From Promethearchaeota archaeon (GTDB lineage Archaea > Asgardarchaeota > Lokiarchaeia > Sigynarchaeales > SOKP01): a DNA stretch of 57,067 bases. Of this stretch, positions 1 to 9,536 are shown piece by piece (the stretch's first letter is position 1; every line of letters starts with the position of its first letter). Under the pieces are notes generated by a model that was not told the DNA's origin, searched no databases, and saw only the letters and a list, made by a program, of their open reading frames with translations. The position numbers and the translations under genes were made by a program. The stretch is taken from assembly GCA_019058515.1 (NCBI GenBank), contig JAHPYY010000077.1, positions 1-57,067 of the forward strand, written 5' to 3'.

Positions 1-206
1 ACCCTACCCTCCACAGGAGGCTTTTCTTTCATTGTTTCGGCCTCTTCTTGTCTTTCAACTATTTCAGAAGGTCTAGCAGCAGTTGTTGGAATCACTTTGA
101 CTTCAGAAGATCCCACAGGTGCTGAGGTTCCTTGTCCTAAGAGGCTATCAAGTTTGGAATTGATGGTTTCTAGTAATTTTATTACTTTATCTTCAAATTC
201 AGTCAA
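1..206 (-). CDS. Partial hypothetical protein, N-terminal part only
   Basis: An open frame runs off the left edge of the window. I place the start at a TTG (204-206) because an AAGGAG Shine-Dalgarno sequence lies about 8 bases upstream of it. The visible 68 residues begin with a short amphipathic helix (TEFEDKVIKLLETINSKLDSL), followed by a low-complexity stretch rich in Pro, Thr, Ser and Glu. This helix-plus-linker layout resembles the protein at the other end of the window (56566-57024). Function unknown. Confidence 0.55.
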   Translation of the reverse strand, partial: MTEFEDKVIKLLETINSKLDSLLGQGTSAPVGSSEVKVIPTTAARPSEIVERQEEAETMKEKPPVEGR

Positions 207-369
207 TTTTCGTTTCTCCTTTAAAAAAAATTATTGATCTGAATATATTATCTAAAATTCAGTATTTAATTATTTTCTTTTATTTAAAAAAATAAATAAG
301 AATTGATAACCCAAAACATCAACGATACAAAGTTTTATACGAATTTTTTTGTAAGAGATCAAGTTTTTC

Positions 370-2193
370 TTAAGATTTGTACGGATCTTTAAACTGCATC
401 TCGTATAAATGTTTATAAAATCCATTCAATTCAACTAGCTCACGATGAGATCCTTCTTCAATGATTTTACCCTTATTTAGTACAAGTATTCTATCTGAGT
501 TTATAATGGTTGAGAGGCGATGGGCGATAGAAATACTCGTTCTCCCTTTTAATAATATTTCAAGTGCTTGTTGTATTAAAGTTTCGCTATAGGGATCGAT
601 TGCCGATGTAGCTTCATCTAAAATTAAGATAGGAGGATCAGTAATTAAAGCCCTCGCGAAAGAAATCAACTGTCTTTGGCCTTCTGAGAGGCTACTACCT
701 CGTTCTCCTACAATCGTCTTGTAACCATCCTTTAATTCCATAATAAATGAATGAGCATGCACTTTTTTGGCAGTTTCTATAATTTCTGCGTCAGAAGCGT
801 CTAGTTTGCCGTATTTGATGTTTTCCATTATTGTGCCGGAAAACAAGAAGTTTTCTTGGGGAACAACACTAATATTTTGTCGAAGACTTTTTAATTGTAA
901 ATCTTTAAGATTGGTTCCGTCAAGAGTAACTTCTCCTTTGACGGGATCGTAAAAACGGCTTAATAATTTAATAAAAGTACTTTTTCCAGCTCCAGTGTAC
1001 CCAACTAAAGCTAGCCGTTCTCTACTTTTAATGGAAACATTTATATTTTCTAATACTGGCTGGTTAATTTCGTAATAAAAATCAACATCTTTGTAATCGA
1101 TCTTTCCTCTTATTGCACTAATTGGTTTGGCAGTTGGTTTATCGGTTATTGATGGTTTTTCTCTGAGCAACCTAATCATTCTGGATCCTGCGGCAAGAGA
1201 ATTTTGGAACAAGGTCACGAAGCCAATCAGACTAATAAGTGGTTCGAAAAATTGGAAAATATAGAAGATAAATGCTACAAGAGTACCTGAAGAAACAACC
1301 TCCTCTCTAATTAAAATTCCTGCGGCAAAAAACATGGTCGCAATCGCAAACACCATAACAAAGATTACAATACCAGGAACAAAGGCCATCAACTTCGCAG
1401 ATTTGAGTGTGGTTGTTCTTTCTTTCTCTGTTGCATTGCTAAATTCTTCATAATTTTCGTATTCAACCGCAAAGGCTTGGATGATCCGCATTCCGGTAAT
1501 AGATTCGTCCAATGTACTGGTGACTTCTGATACATTTTTTCGTAATTGCCTATAGTATTTCCGAGCTTTACCAAATATAAAACTTCCAATTCCTAATATT
1601 AAAGGAATGATAAGGAAGGATACTAACGTTAAATGAATGCTAAGCATTAACATGAGTATAAGTGCCCCAAACACAAGGAAAATATTTGCAAATACTACCA
1701 ACATTCCTGATTGAATAAGTTCTTGAATAGTGTTTACATCATTCGTTAAATAAGATATTTTTTTTCCAGCAGTTTTGTCGGGGCTATCGTGGTAATCTAG
1801 ACCTAATTCTTGAAGTTTAACGAACATTTCTTTTCTGAGGGTATACATGGTCATAATGGCTATTTTATTTATGATATAACCTTGACCAATTCTTGTGAGG
1901 ACAACAGTAATCGAGAGAAAAAAGTAAACTACTCCAAGAGATAAAATAACGTTCAAATTACCAGAAGAAGAATCAGATCCTAATCCTAATCCTACATCCA
2001 CAAGATTTCTAAAAAGGAGGGGAGATATTAAGCTCGATATTAAGTTTAACGCCATTAATACGATAAGTGGAGCAATGTATCTTTTATTTCCCCAACCTAC
2101 TAACTTAATTAACTTAACAAATACATAAAAAGGATTTAGTTTAACTGCTTTGTTTTCCTCTTCCGTAAATTCATAGCTCTTAACCTCGTTCAT
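370..2193 (-). CDS. ABC exporter half-transporter, catalytically canonical subunit
   Basis: This is a 607-residue type IV ABC exporter half: six membrane segments in the first ~330 residues, then a nucleotide-binding domain. Walker A is GYTGAGKS near residue 397, the signature is LSEGQ near 501, Walker B ends LDEATSAID and the switch motif is IAHRLSTI, so all catalytic residues are present. Its start overlaps the stop of the upstream gene by 4 bases, so the two are translationally coupled. With that partner it should form a heterodimeric exporter of the TM287/288, BmrCD or LmrCD type in the cytoplasmic membrane. The substrate cannot be told from sequence; lipids, drugs or peptides are all possible. 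Confidence 0.92.
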   Translation of the reverse strand: MNEVKSYEFTEEENKAVKLNPFYVFVKLIKLVGWGNKRYIAPLIVLMALNLISSLISPLLFRNLVDVGLGLGSDSSSGNLNVILSLGVVYFFLSITVVLTRIGQGYIINKIAIMTMYTLRKEMFVKLQELGLDYHDSPDKTAGKKISYLTNDVNTIQELIQSGMLVVFANIFLVFGALILMLMLSIHLTLVSFLIIPLILGIGSFIFGKARKYYRQLRKNVSEVTSTLDESITGMRIIQAFAVEYENYEEFSNATEKERTTTLKSAKLMAFVPGIVIFVMVFAIATMFFAAGILIREEVVSSGTLVAFIFYIFQFFEPLISLIGFVTLFQNSLAAGSRMIRLLREKPSITDKPTAKPISAIRGKIDYKDVDFYYEINQPVLENINVSIKSRERLALVGYTGAGKSTFIKLLSRFYDPVKGEVTLDGTNLKDLQLKSLRQNISVVPQENFLFSGTIMENIKYGKLDASDAEIIETAKKVHAHSFIMELKDGYKTIVGERGSSLSEGQRQLISFARALITDPPILILDEATSAIDPYSETLIQQALEILLKGRTSISIAHRLSTIINSDRILVLNKGKIIEEGSHRELVELNGFYKHLYEMQFKDPYKS

Positions 2194-4001
2194 AGTGCCC
2201 TCTCCTCCACTTTTAATGTAGTATAAAGTCTATAGTAAATTCCGTCCCTATCTTTAATTAACTCCTCATGAGAACCGATTTGGCTGATTTCTCCATTATT
2301 TAAAATAACTATTCGATCTGCGTGCCTAACTGTACTCAAGCGTTGAGTTATCAAGAAAGTCGTACATTCTTTGAAGACTTCTCTGAAATGTTGTTGAATG
2401 TTGAACTCTGTATCAACATCAACTGAACTAAAACAATCGTCTAAAATGAGAATTTTAGGTTTGATGGCTAAAGCCCGTGCAATTGCCACTCTCTGTTTTT
2501 GACCTCCCGATAAGGTAGTTCCTCTCTCCCCTACCTTAGTTTCGTATTTATTGGCTAGTTCATTTTCGATAAATTTAAAAATATCAGAGGATATAGCTGC
2601 GCTTCTAACTGTTTCCTCTGACATATCTCTTTCTCCAAAAGCGATATTGTCCCTGATTGAACGAGAGAATAGTAATCGTTCTTGGGATACATATCCGATT
2701 TGTTTTCTCAGTGATCTAAATCTAACATCTTTAATGTCAATTCCATCAACAAGGATCTCTCCTTTGTTTACATCGTAGAATCTGGGTATTAGCTTTACAA
2801 GGGCGGATTTTCCTGAACCTGTAGCTCCTAATATAGCTATATTTTCTCCGGGTTTAGTCTTAAAGTTAATGTTTTTCAAAATGTAATGCTCATTTTCAGG
2901 ATCGAAAGCAAAATATACATTTTTAAACTCAATCTCCCCCCTAATTTCAGGTAGATCTATTGCGTGTTCTTTTTCCTGTACCATTATTTCTGAATTAAGG
3001 ATAAAGGTGACTCTGTCGCAAGTTTCAGAGATTTGAGGTAGGTTTGCTAAAAAGCGCGATATATAATATAATGGATCGACAGAAAAATTCATAACCAAAA
3101 TAAACGAAAGCAAGTCCCCAAAACCCATTCTTCCTCCGAATACAAAAACACCCCCGACCAAAATAACTACTAAAAATGCGATATTGTCAATTAAGTAAAT
3201 AATAGGGTCGAATGTCGCTTGTAACTTAATAATTTTAACTGAATCGTCGTAATATTCATCGTTGTCAACTTTAAACTTGTTTATTTCATAGTCTTTATTT
3301 GCAAATGATTTAACAATCTTTATCCCTTGAACATTTTCCTGAATTCTATGGGTTAAAACGGCATAAGACTCTCTGGATTTTCGGAACGCAGGTCGCATTT
3401 TTTTCCTAAAAACAAACAAAACATAAAATAGAGCTGGAGATATAATTAATACATAAAACGCGAGTTGCACATTTATTATAAACAAGATAAGAAAGCTAAA
3501 GCAAAATGTAAATGCCTGTCTAATAAAAAACTGAAAGTTATTACCTAAAAATTCTTTTAACAAATCAACATCGCTAGTTGTCCTTGAAATTAATTCTCCT
3601 GTTTTCATTTTATCGAGCCATCCATAGCTCATCATCTGGATTGTGGCAAATAGATCGTTCCGAATGTTATAAATAATGTTTGCACCCATCCATCTGTTTA
3701 TATAGATGCGAATTCCGAATAAAATTCCTACAACTCCTTGGATCCCAATCAAAATTATAAAAGTTGGAATGACAGTCGTGATTGGAATGGAGGGGTTCAC
3801 TAGAATATCGAGAGTAGGTCCCAATAACAATGGTATCGTTAAAAAGAGGACAGATTGTACAAGTCCTAAAGCTATTATAAATGTAAACAAGGATTTGTAT
3901 TCCCACAGGTAACTAAGAATTTGCCGTAAACTCGTTTTAAACTTAGTCGTTAGAAACTTATTTCTCCTGCGAAAAAACTCTGCTCTGTAATAACTTTCCA
4001 T
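2190..4001 (-). CDS. ABC exporter half-transporter, degenerate-site subunit
   Basis: This is a 603-residue ABC exporter half with N-terminal membrane segments and a C-terminal ATPase domain. Walker A (GATGSGKS) and the signature (LSGGQ) are intact. The catalytic Glu after Walker B is Asp (ILDDCFSSVD, ~residue 524) and the switch His is Gln (ITQRLSTV, ~552). These two replacements mark the degenerate-site subunit of heterodimeric exporters such as TM287. It is first in the operon and overlaps the canonical partner by 4 bases. Known for the family: only one of the two composite ATP sites hydrolyses efficiently. Substrate unknown. Confidence 0.92.
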   Translation of the reverse strand: MESYYRAEFFRRRNKFLTTKFKTSLRQILSYLWEYKSLFTFIIALGLVQSVLFLTIPLLLGPTLDILVNPSIPITTVIPTFIILIGIQGVVGILFGIRIYINRWMGANIIYNIRNDLFATIQMMSYGWLDKMKTGELISRTTSDVDLLKEFLGNNFQFFIRQAFTFCFSFLILFIINVQLAFYVLIISPALFYVLFVFRKKMRPAFRKSRESYAVLTHRIQENVQGIKIVKSFANKDYEINKFKVDNDEYYDDSVKIIKLQATFDPIIYLIDNIAFLVVILVGGVFVFGGRMGFGDLLSFILVMNFSVDPLYYISRFLANLPQISETCDRVTFILNSEIMVQEKEHAIDLPEIRGEIEFKNVYFAFDPENEHYILKNINFKTKPGENIAILGATGSGKSALVKLIPRFYDVNKGEILVDGIDIKDVRFRSLRKQIGYVSQERLLFSRSIRDNIAFGERDMSEETVRSAAISSDIFKFIENELANKYETKVGERGTTLSGGQKQRVAIARALAIKPKILILDDCFSSVDVDTEFNIQQHFREVFKECTTFLITQRLSTVRHADRIVILNNGEISQIGSHEELIKDRDGIYYRLYTTLKVEERAL

Positions 4002-4193
4002 TATAAATAAAATTAACTATGAAAGAAATAGTTTTAGGTGATGGAAATTAATTGAAACTTGTAAAAATAGAATGTAAAATTTTTAAATAAGTCAAATACA
4101 CTTTTGATTATAACAAATTATTCTAATGAGAATGGATAATGTTAGAGTAGGTACATAAATTTTATTATCCAAAATATATAGAAACCTTAAAAA

Positions 4194-5312
4194 TTGTTCG
4201 AGAGAGGGGTATATATTCCCGCGATAAAATTTGTAAATGGTATTTCGTATTTGAGAAATTTTATTTTAAATCGAGTCTCTACATTTAAGATTCCATATTC
4301 CGCCCAGATCGAGCTTACTTTAAGATGTAACGCAAGCTGTTCCTTTTGTTCAATTCATTCAATTTCTAAAAACATACATCCCTTAGAACTCAATAGGGAG
4401 ATGGATACCAATCAGGTTAAACACATTATTGATCAAATCTCAAAGTTAGGTGTAGTGGCACTTTCTTTCACTGGTGGTGAACCTACGCTAAGAAGCGACC
4501 TTCCAGAATTAATTAATTACACTGGACAGAAAAAGAAAATGGTGGTTGGATTAGCTACAAATGGATCTTATTTATACGATCTTCTTAAATTAAACGGTCT
4601 AAAGGGATTAAATTACATTCTTGTTTCTCTCGATTTCCCTTCAGCTCAGCCCCACGATAAATTTCGAGGATTGAAGCTTTATGATAAGGTTATTAAATCG
4701 ATAAAACTAGCTAATAGTTTAGGTATAAGAACAATAATAAGCACTGTCGTAATGAAGCAAAATTTATTGTATTTGGATGATATGTGCAAATTAGCTAAAT
4801 CATTAGGATCTTCGATTGAATTATACCCATGTGAAAACATTTCAAGAGATTTTTATAATTACCGCATATGCGTAGATAATGTTCAAGAGTTAATTCCAAA
4901 TTTGGAGTTATGGGCTAAAGTTGTGAATAAGCTTAATAGAAAATACAAAAATGTATTAACTGATCCTTTGAGTGTACAAATTATAGAAAAGGGTGGTTTT
5001 GGGGGAAATCCACATTATTATCAAAACATTTTAAGATGTCACGTAGCAGAAGCTTATTTATTTGTTAGATATGATGGATTTGTTAGCTTTCCGTGTAAAA
5101 TCCATCCTTTAGTTAACCTCAGCGCCCTAGAATATTCTCTATTTGACATTTATAATTCACCGGCTGTTAAGAAAATAATGAAAACCCACGATGGATTTTC
5201 TTTTTGTCAACACTGCCGATTGGGATGTGCGATTGTGTCGTCTATGCCGGCGAACTGGGCAACTTTATTTTCTAAATACTTAATGGGTATTTATAATGGG
5301 AATTTAACTTGA
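4194..5312 (+). CDS. Radical SAM protein with Cys-rich C-terminal region
   Basis: The 372-residue protein has the radical SAM cluster motif C45-x3-C49-x2-C52 (RCNASCSFC) and the SAM-binding TGGEP motif (~residue 98). The C-terminal third has further cysteines (CHVAEA, FPCKIHP, FCQHCRLGC), consistent with a SPASM or twitch-type auxiliary iron-sulfur site as in MoaA, PqqE and peptide-modifying enzymes. The start is a TTG; no in-frame ATG precedes the cluster. It stands alone between the ABC operon and a membrane protein gene, so context does not reveal the substrate. The radical SAM assignment is sure; the subfamily is not. Confidence 0.85.
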   Translation: MFERGVYIPAIKFVNGISYLRNFILNRVSTFKIPYSAQIELTLRCNASCSFCSIHSISKNIHPLELNREMDTNQVKHIIDQISKLGVVALSFTGGEPTLRSDLPELINYTGQKKKMVVGLATNGSYLYDLLKLNGLKGLNYILVSLDFPSAQPHDKFRGLKLYDKVIKSIKLANSLGIRTIISTVVMKQNLLYLDDMCKLAKSLGSSIELYPCENISRDFYNYRICVDNVQELIPNLELWAKVVNKLNRKYKNVLTDPLSVQIIEKGGFGGNPHYYQNILRCHVAEAYLFVRYDGFVSFPCKIHPLVNLSALEYSLFDIYNSPAVKKIMKTHDGFSFCQHCRLGCAIVSSMPANWATLFSKYLMGIYNGNLT

Positions 5313-5406
5313 TGTATCGCAAAATTTAATAGAAATTCATAATAATAGGCTTTAACAACTTTACAAATCACTATTATAAATTTACTAAATTTCTTTAAAG
5401 GATAAC

Positions 5407-6048
5407 ATGGCTAATTTTGTAGATTATGTTTTCCAAATATTTTTGATTACTCTTGGTCTAACGATATTTGGCATAATTTTGAATAGGATTATGGGAGCAA
5501 AACAAGGTAAAATGACGGGAATCCAAGAAAAAGCGCTCATCCTCCAAGAAAGAATGAGAACCGCTCAAGCTATTGGAGATTACCAACTATTAAGAGAAAT
5601 TCAAGCTGAGTCTCTTCAACTCACTAAACAGATGATGGTAAAACAAGTTTTACCCCTTTGCATAAGATGCGTTATATTTTTAGTTATTTTTGCGGTATTA
5701 GGATTTGTGTATGCCGATTTTCCCGAGTGGTATTTCTTTTACATTTTGTTTTCGCTTTTGTTTTCGTTTGGATTCTTTGGAATCAATTATGCATACAGAC
5801 GATTCACTGGAAAAGTTGACAAGCGAGATAATCTGCTCAAACAAATTTCGGGAATGAGCTATACAGGTGAAGAAGACTCTTTTCAATTAACTCATACTGG
5901 AGATATAAATACCTTAGAAACGCAACCTCCAAATCAAGATTTAACAAGTTGGAAAGAAAAGATACAACCTTCTAATCTGGATTATGATAAAAACGAGGAT
6001 TTACCAGAAAAGAAAAACAAAGATTGGAGAGAGAAATTGGAAAAATAA
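5407..6048 (+). CDS. DUF106/EMC3-TMCO1-like membrane protein (Oxa1 superfamily)
   Basis: The 213-residue protein has one N-terminal membrane segment (about 8-28), a cytosolic helical hairpin rich in Gln and charge (35-80), then two close membrane segments (about 84-125), and a hydrophilic tail ending in WREKLEK. This three-helix topology with a coiled coil between TM1 and TM2 is that of archaeal DUF106 (Ylp1-like) proteins, homologues of eukaryotic EMC3 and TMCO1 and of bacterial YidC. Known role of the superfamily: insertion of membrane proteins. The hydrophilic tail of about 70 residues is an extra. The next gene follows after 36 bases. Confidence 0.7.
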   Translation: MANFVDYVFQIFLITLGLTIFGIILNRIMGAKQGKMTGIQEKALILQERMRTAQAIGDYQLLREIQAESLQLTKQMMVKQVLPLCIRCVIFLVIFAVLGFVYADFPEWYFFYILFSLLFSFGFFGINYAYRRFTGKVDKRDNLLKQISGMSYTGEEDSFQLTHTGDINTLETQPPNQDLTSWKEKIQPSNLDYDKNEDLPEKKNKDWREKLEK

Positions 6049-6084
6049 TATATTTAACAATTAAATAATCGGATACTAATAAGT

Positions 6085-6426
6085 ATGAAAAAGATCTATA
6101 TATACATATTGGCAATTGGGCTAATTGCTTTAACTTTTGTGTTGGTTCTTTTTGACTTAACCATAGTACTTCCACTATTTTTTTTCGTACCTTGTATTTT
6201 AAGAAATTATAATCAAAACCAAAGAGTAAGGCGCACTCAATCACAACAATCGTCTCAATCATCTCCTTTAAATCAGAATCCCCCTTATCGTGAACAAGAT
6301 TACGCTGCTAAAAAACCTAAACCTTTAAATACATCCCAAATTACTTCAAAATTTTGTTCAAATTGCGGAGTCGAAGTAACTAAGAGAAACTTGAGATTCT
6401 GCGAGGTTTGTGGTTCAAAATTATAG
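6085..6426 (+). CDS. Small membrane protein with C-terminal zinc ribbon
   Basis: The first ~40 residues form two hydrophobic segments separated by a short turn. A Gln/Ser/Pro-rich linker follows, and the last 25 residues carry two knuckles (FCSNCG and FCEVCG) typical of the short zinc ribbons found on archaeal and bacterial membrane proteins. It sits in a run of three small membrane-protein genes on the same strand. Function unknown; the ribbon probably mediates protein contacts at the membrane. Confidence 0.7.
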   Translation: MKKIYIYILAIGLIALTFVLVLFDLTIVLPLFFFVPCILRNYNQNQRVRRTQSQQSSQSSPLNQNPPYREQDYAAKKPKPLNTSQITSKFCSNCGVEVTKRNLRFCEVCGSKL

Positions 6427-6440
6427 GTACTAAAGTCAAG

Positions 6441-6950
6441 ATGATGCAGGTAAATACGAGAGAAAATAAATTAAAAAGACAAATGCTATTATATTTTTCT
6501 TTTGCAGCAGTTATGATTCTTTTAAATTACATAATTCAAAAGTTAAATCAGTTAGTAATTGCCCCAACTATTTGTACAAATTTTGGCGAAAACGAAATTG
6601 TTTACACATTTTACTGCTCAGTTGAGGTGTTTAAAATGCCTGAGTTAATAGGTTCAATACTCGCAGTGGGTATAACTTACTTAGTTAAATTCTTCTTAGA
6701 TAAATTTTTGGTGTTTAATAAGCGTTCGGTAGAGATCAAGCAAACCACTCAAGAATTCTTTCTTTACTTCTTTTTTGCAATTCTCACTACCCTTGAAAAT
6801 ATAGGTATTCAATTCCTACTAACTAACTTTTTATTCACTCCCTTGGAAGTTAGTTTTTTAGTTGCTTTGAGCATTGGTTATTTTACTAAATTCTTGTTAG
6901 ATCGTAAATATGTATTCTGTTCTGCAGGTAAGGGAGTTAAAACAAATTAA
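6441..6950 (+). CDS. GtrA-like small membrane protein
   Basis: About 170 residues with four predicted membrane segments. Each half of the protein ends in the same kind of motif, KFFLDKFLVF and KFLLDRKYVF, as in the GtrA/DPMS family (flippase-like partners of polyprenyl-linked sugar transferases). I start it at the ATG at 6441 rather than the TTG at 6408, because the TTG lies inside the end of the upstream gene. A role in lipid-linked sugar transfer is inference from the family; no glycosyltransferase lies beside it. Confidence 0.6.
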   Translation: MMQVNTRENKLKRQMLLYFSFAAVMILLNYIIQKLNQLVIAPTICTNFGENEIVYTFYCSVEVFKMPELIGSILAVGITYLVKFFLDKFLVFNKRSVEIKQTTQEFFLYFFFAILTTLENIGIQFLLTNFLFTPLEVSFLVALSIGYFTKFLLDRKYVFCSAGKGVKTN

Positions 6951-7039
6951 ATTAAAAAGGAACAACTTTTTGTAATTTATTAAGAAATATGTTCTTAGTA
7001 TTCTAAACTAAACTTAGCCATACCTTTGACCTTAAAACA

Positions 7040-8056
7040 ATGAGTTTCGAAAAAAAATATAAAAAGAAACCGCAACATTATGATAGAAAAGTTCTCGAAA
7101 CTCAAAAAGTAAAACTCTACAAAATAAAGCATTTTTTGTTCGATTTCGGTGGAGTAATGGTCGAAGCTCCTAATATAGTAAAGAATTTGGTACAAATAAT
7201 CAATGCAGATTTAGGAACTTCAATATCGAAGGAAGATCATTATGTAGCAAAACATCGGCGGAGGTTAAGTTCTGGAATTATTGATGCGAGAGAATTTTTG
7301 GAGCTTCTCTTCGACAAATTTTATTATCCTAATCAGAAGAAAAATGGCGCGTTACCACCGAAACGAGTCAATATAGAATATTATTTAGATCTCTGGTTTG
7401 AATTGTATTCAATGGTCACACAACTCTCTCCAGAGATGGAAGAAATCACAGAAAGGTTGCGTAAAGCGGGATTTATAGTCAGTTTAATGTCTAATACCTA
7501 TGGTATTCACGGTAAATGTAATAAGCTTAGAGGATTTTTCGACTTATTCGATCACATATTTCTCTCGAACGAATTACACCTAAGAAAACCAGATATTGAA
7601 AAATATAAGTACATATTGAAAGAATTAAACGCTAAAGAGAAAGAATGTATTTTCATTGATGATAAACTGATGAATTTAGTACCTGCCAAAAAGCTTGGAA
7701 TCTACGTAATACAGTTCAAATCCTTTGAATCTTTTAAGAAAGATTTGACCCAATTAAATATCCAAGAGATAGGAGAGAAATTCCGTAAAGAAATAAAAAA
7801 AAAATACTCGCAATACAAGCAATCAGAAAAGAAATTAAAACACGCTAAAAAAGAATACGAGAAAGCAAAAGATAAATATAAAAAATACAAAAAAGATAAA
7901 TGGAGGAATTTATCAAAATACCGAAGAGCTAAAAAGAAATACAAAAGCGCTGAGGAAATGTATTTAAATGAAAAATACCGATATAAAGACTTAAAATATA
8001 TTAAAAAACACGAGCTGGTGCGAAAGTTTAACTTAGAAGAGGAAAATAGTAGCTAA
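7040..8056 (+). CDS. HAD-superfamily hydrolase with Lys/Tyr-rich coiled-coil tail
   Basis: The N-terminal ~230 residues are a HAD domain: motif I FDFGGV, motif II around MSNTYG, motif III Lys in RKPD, and motif IV FIDDK. Motif I has Gly where phosphatases have the second Asp, as in YihX-like and epoxide-hydrolase-linked HADs. The last ~100 residues are an unusual basic helix made of Lys, Tyr and Arg (for example KYKKYKKDKW), which could bind nucleic acid or membranes. Substrate unknown. A multi-gene operon is not evident. Confidence 0.75.
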   Translation: MSFEKKYKKKPQHYDRKVLETQKVKLYKIKHFLFDFGGVMVEAPNIVKNLVQIINADLGTSISKEDHYVAKHRRRLSSGIIDAREFLELLFDKFYYPNQKKNGALPPKRVNIEYYLDLWFELYSMVTQLSPEMEEITERLRKAGFIVSLMSNTYGIHGKCNKLRGFFDLFDHIFLSNELHLRKPDIEKYKYILKELNAKEKECIFIDDKLMNLVPAKKLGIYVIQFKSFESFKKDLTQLNIQEIGEKFRKEIKKKYSQYKQSEKKLKHAKKEYEKAKDKYKKYKKDKWRNLSKYRRAKKKYKSAEEMYLNEKYRYKDLKYIKKHELVRKFNLEEENSS

Positions 8057-8260
8057 ATGCAATTAAGTTTAATTTTTTGAAAGAGATCGAAGTTAATAAA
8101 CAGGTATTAGGCATTGTAAAATAAAAATCGAAAACAGTAAAACCTTTTATCAAAAGAATTGGTACCTTAGATGAGTACTTTTAATTTATCAAAAAATTTA
8201 ATAAACCATATACTGAATATTACATATATCATTAAAGTTCAACATAATTGGTAAAAAACT

Positions 8261-9475
8261 ATGCCAGAGAATCCCGAAGACGAAAAAGATAAAAACATTA
8301 TTGAGGCCTTGTCAACTCTGGGGTGGGTTGAGGAAAGCGAAGAAGAAGAGGGTTCGACTGAAGAGGAAGAATTCGATCCTGAACAAATTCGTTTCTTAAG
8401 GGAAGAAAACGCAAAGTTAACCGACAAAATAAACGAAATTGTCAAAGAAAGGTCTCAACTTAAAATTGATAAACGCGAGCTCGAGCAAGATTTAGAAAAG
8501 ATGAAGATACAATTGTTAGAATTGGGACAGAATGGTTTATCTAATGGGGAATCCATTGAAAATCAAGAACAGATACATGCTGAAATCAAGATTAGAGAAG
8601 AAACGATGCAAGAATTACAAAATGTAATTGACGAACAGCTTGAGAAAATCAAAGAAAAACAAAATTACATTCAAAAGCTCTACAATAATTTAAGCAAGCA
8701 AAACGAATCCATTAAGAAACAAAAAGAAGAAATTGAAAATCTTCAGTATGCTATCGAAAAACAAGAAAAGATGATAGTCGCTTTAAAAGAACAAAACGAA
8801 AAGTTAAAATCAGAAGGGAGCGATGTTGAACAACTATCTCAAGAACTAAATGATAAAGAAACATTAATTAAAGAGTTACAGGAACAACTTCAATATTTGG
8901 AAGGAGATACCGTACAAAAATCCAAATTTGAAAAAGTAAATCTATTACTAGAAAAAAAAGACGAAGTAATCACTGAAAAGGAAAAACATATTTTCGAACT
9001 TGAGAATGCTATTAGCCTTAGTAAAAAACAAAGTGGCGAATTAGAGCAACACATAGAGACTTTTTCGCTTGTAAAAAAAGATTTAGAAAAAAAAGAGGAG
9101 CGTATCAAAGCTTTAGTGATAGAAATCGAAGAGTTAAAACAAAAAGAAAGCTTAGACGCCGAACAGGTTGAAAAATTGGAGGAAAAACTCGAAATAGCCC
9201 AAAAAAATAATGGTAGCCTAACTGAAAAAGTTACTAATTTACAAGAAAAGCTAGATAGTAAAGAAGAAAATCTTGTTCTTCTTGAAAAAAACGAGAAAAA
9301 AATGGCTCAAAAGTTAATTGAAGCAGAAAAGATAGAAGACAAAATTCTGACAGATTTACAGAAGGTCAAAGACGAAAACCTTCGTTTAGAACGTATAAAC
9401 GAGCAACAACAAACAGAATTAGTCGAGTTGAAAAAAAAAATTAAACTTCTAAGAAGAGACCTTTCAAAAACCTAA
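8261..9475 (+). CDS. Long acidic coiled-coil protein
   Basis: The 404-residue protein is almost entirely heptad-patterned and rich in Glu, Lys, Gln and Leu, with no Cys, no membrane segment and no enzyme motif. The first 45 residues are strongly acidic (runs of Glu around 25-40). The last residues (KKKIKLLRRDLSKT) are basic. It is probably a cytoplasmic structural or scaffold protein. The ATG at 8261 is the only sensible start. No specific family recognised. Confidence 0.75.
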   Translation: MPENPEDEKDKNIIEALSTLGWVEESEEEEGSTEEEEFDPEQIRFLREENAKLTDKINEIVKERSQLKIDKRELEQDLEKMKIQLLELGQNGLSNGESIENQEQIHAEIKIREETMQELQNVIDEQLEKIKEKQNYIQKLYNNLSKQNESIKKQKEEIENLQYAIEKQEKMIVALKEQNEKLKSEGSDVEQLSQELNDKETLIKELQEQLQYLEGDTVQKSKFEKVNLLLEKKDEVITEKEKHIFELENAISLSKKQSGELEQHIETFSLVKKDLEKKEERIKALVIEIEELKQKESLDAEQVEKLEEKLEIAQKNNGSLTEKVTNLQEKLDSKEENLVLLEKNEKKMAQKLIEAEKIEDKILTDLQKVKDENLRLERINEQQQTELVELKKKIKLLRRDLSKT

Positions 9476-9536
9476 TAGATTATACTATCTAAAGAATTAC
9501 TTTAAAAAAATTATAATAAAAAAGAAAAAAACTTAT

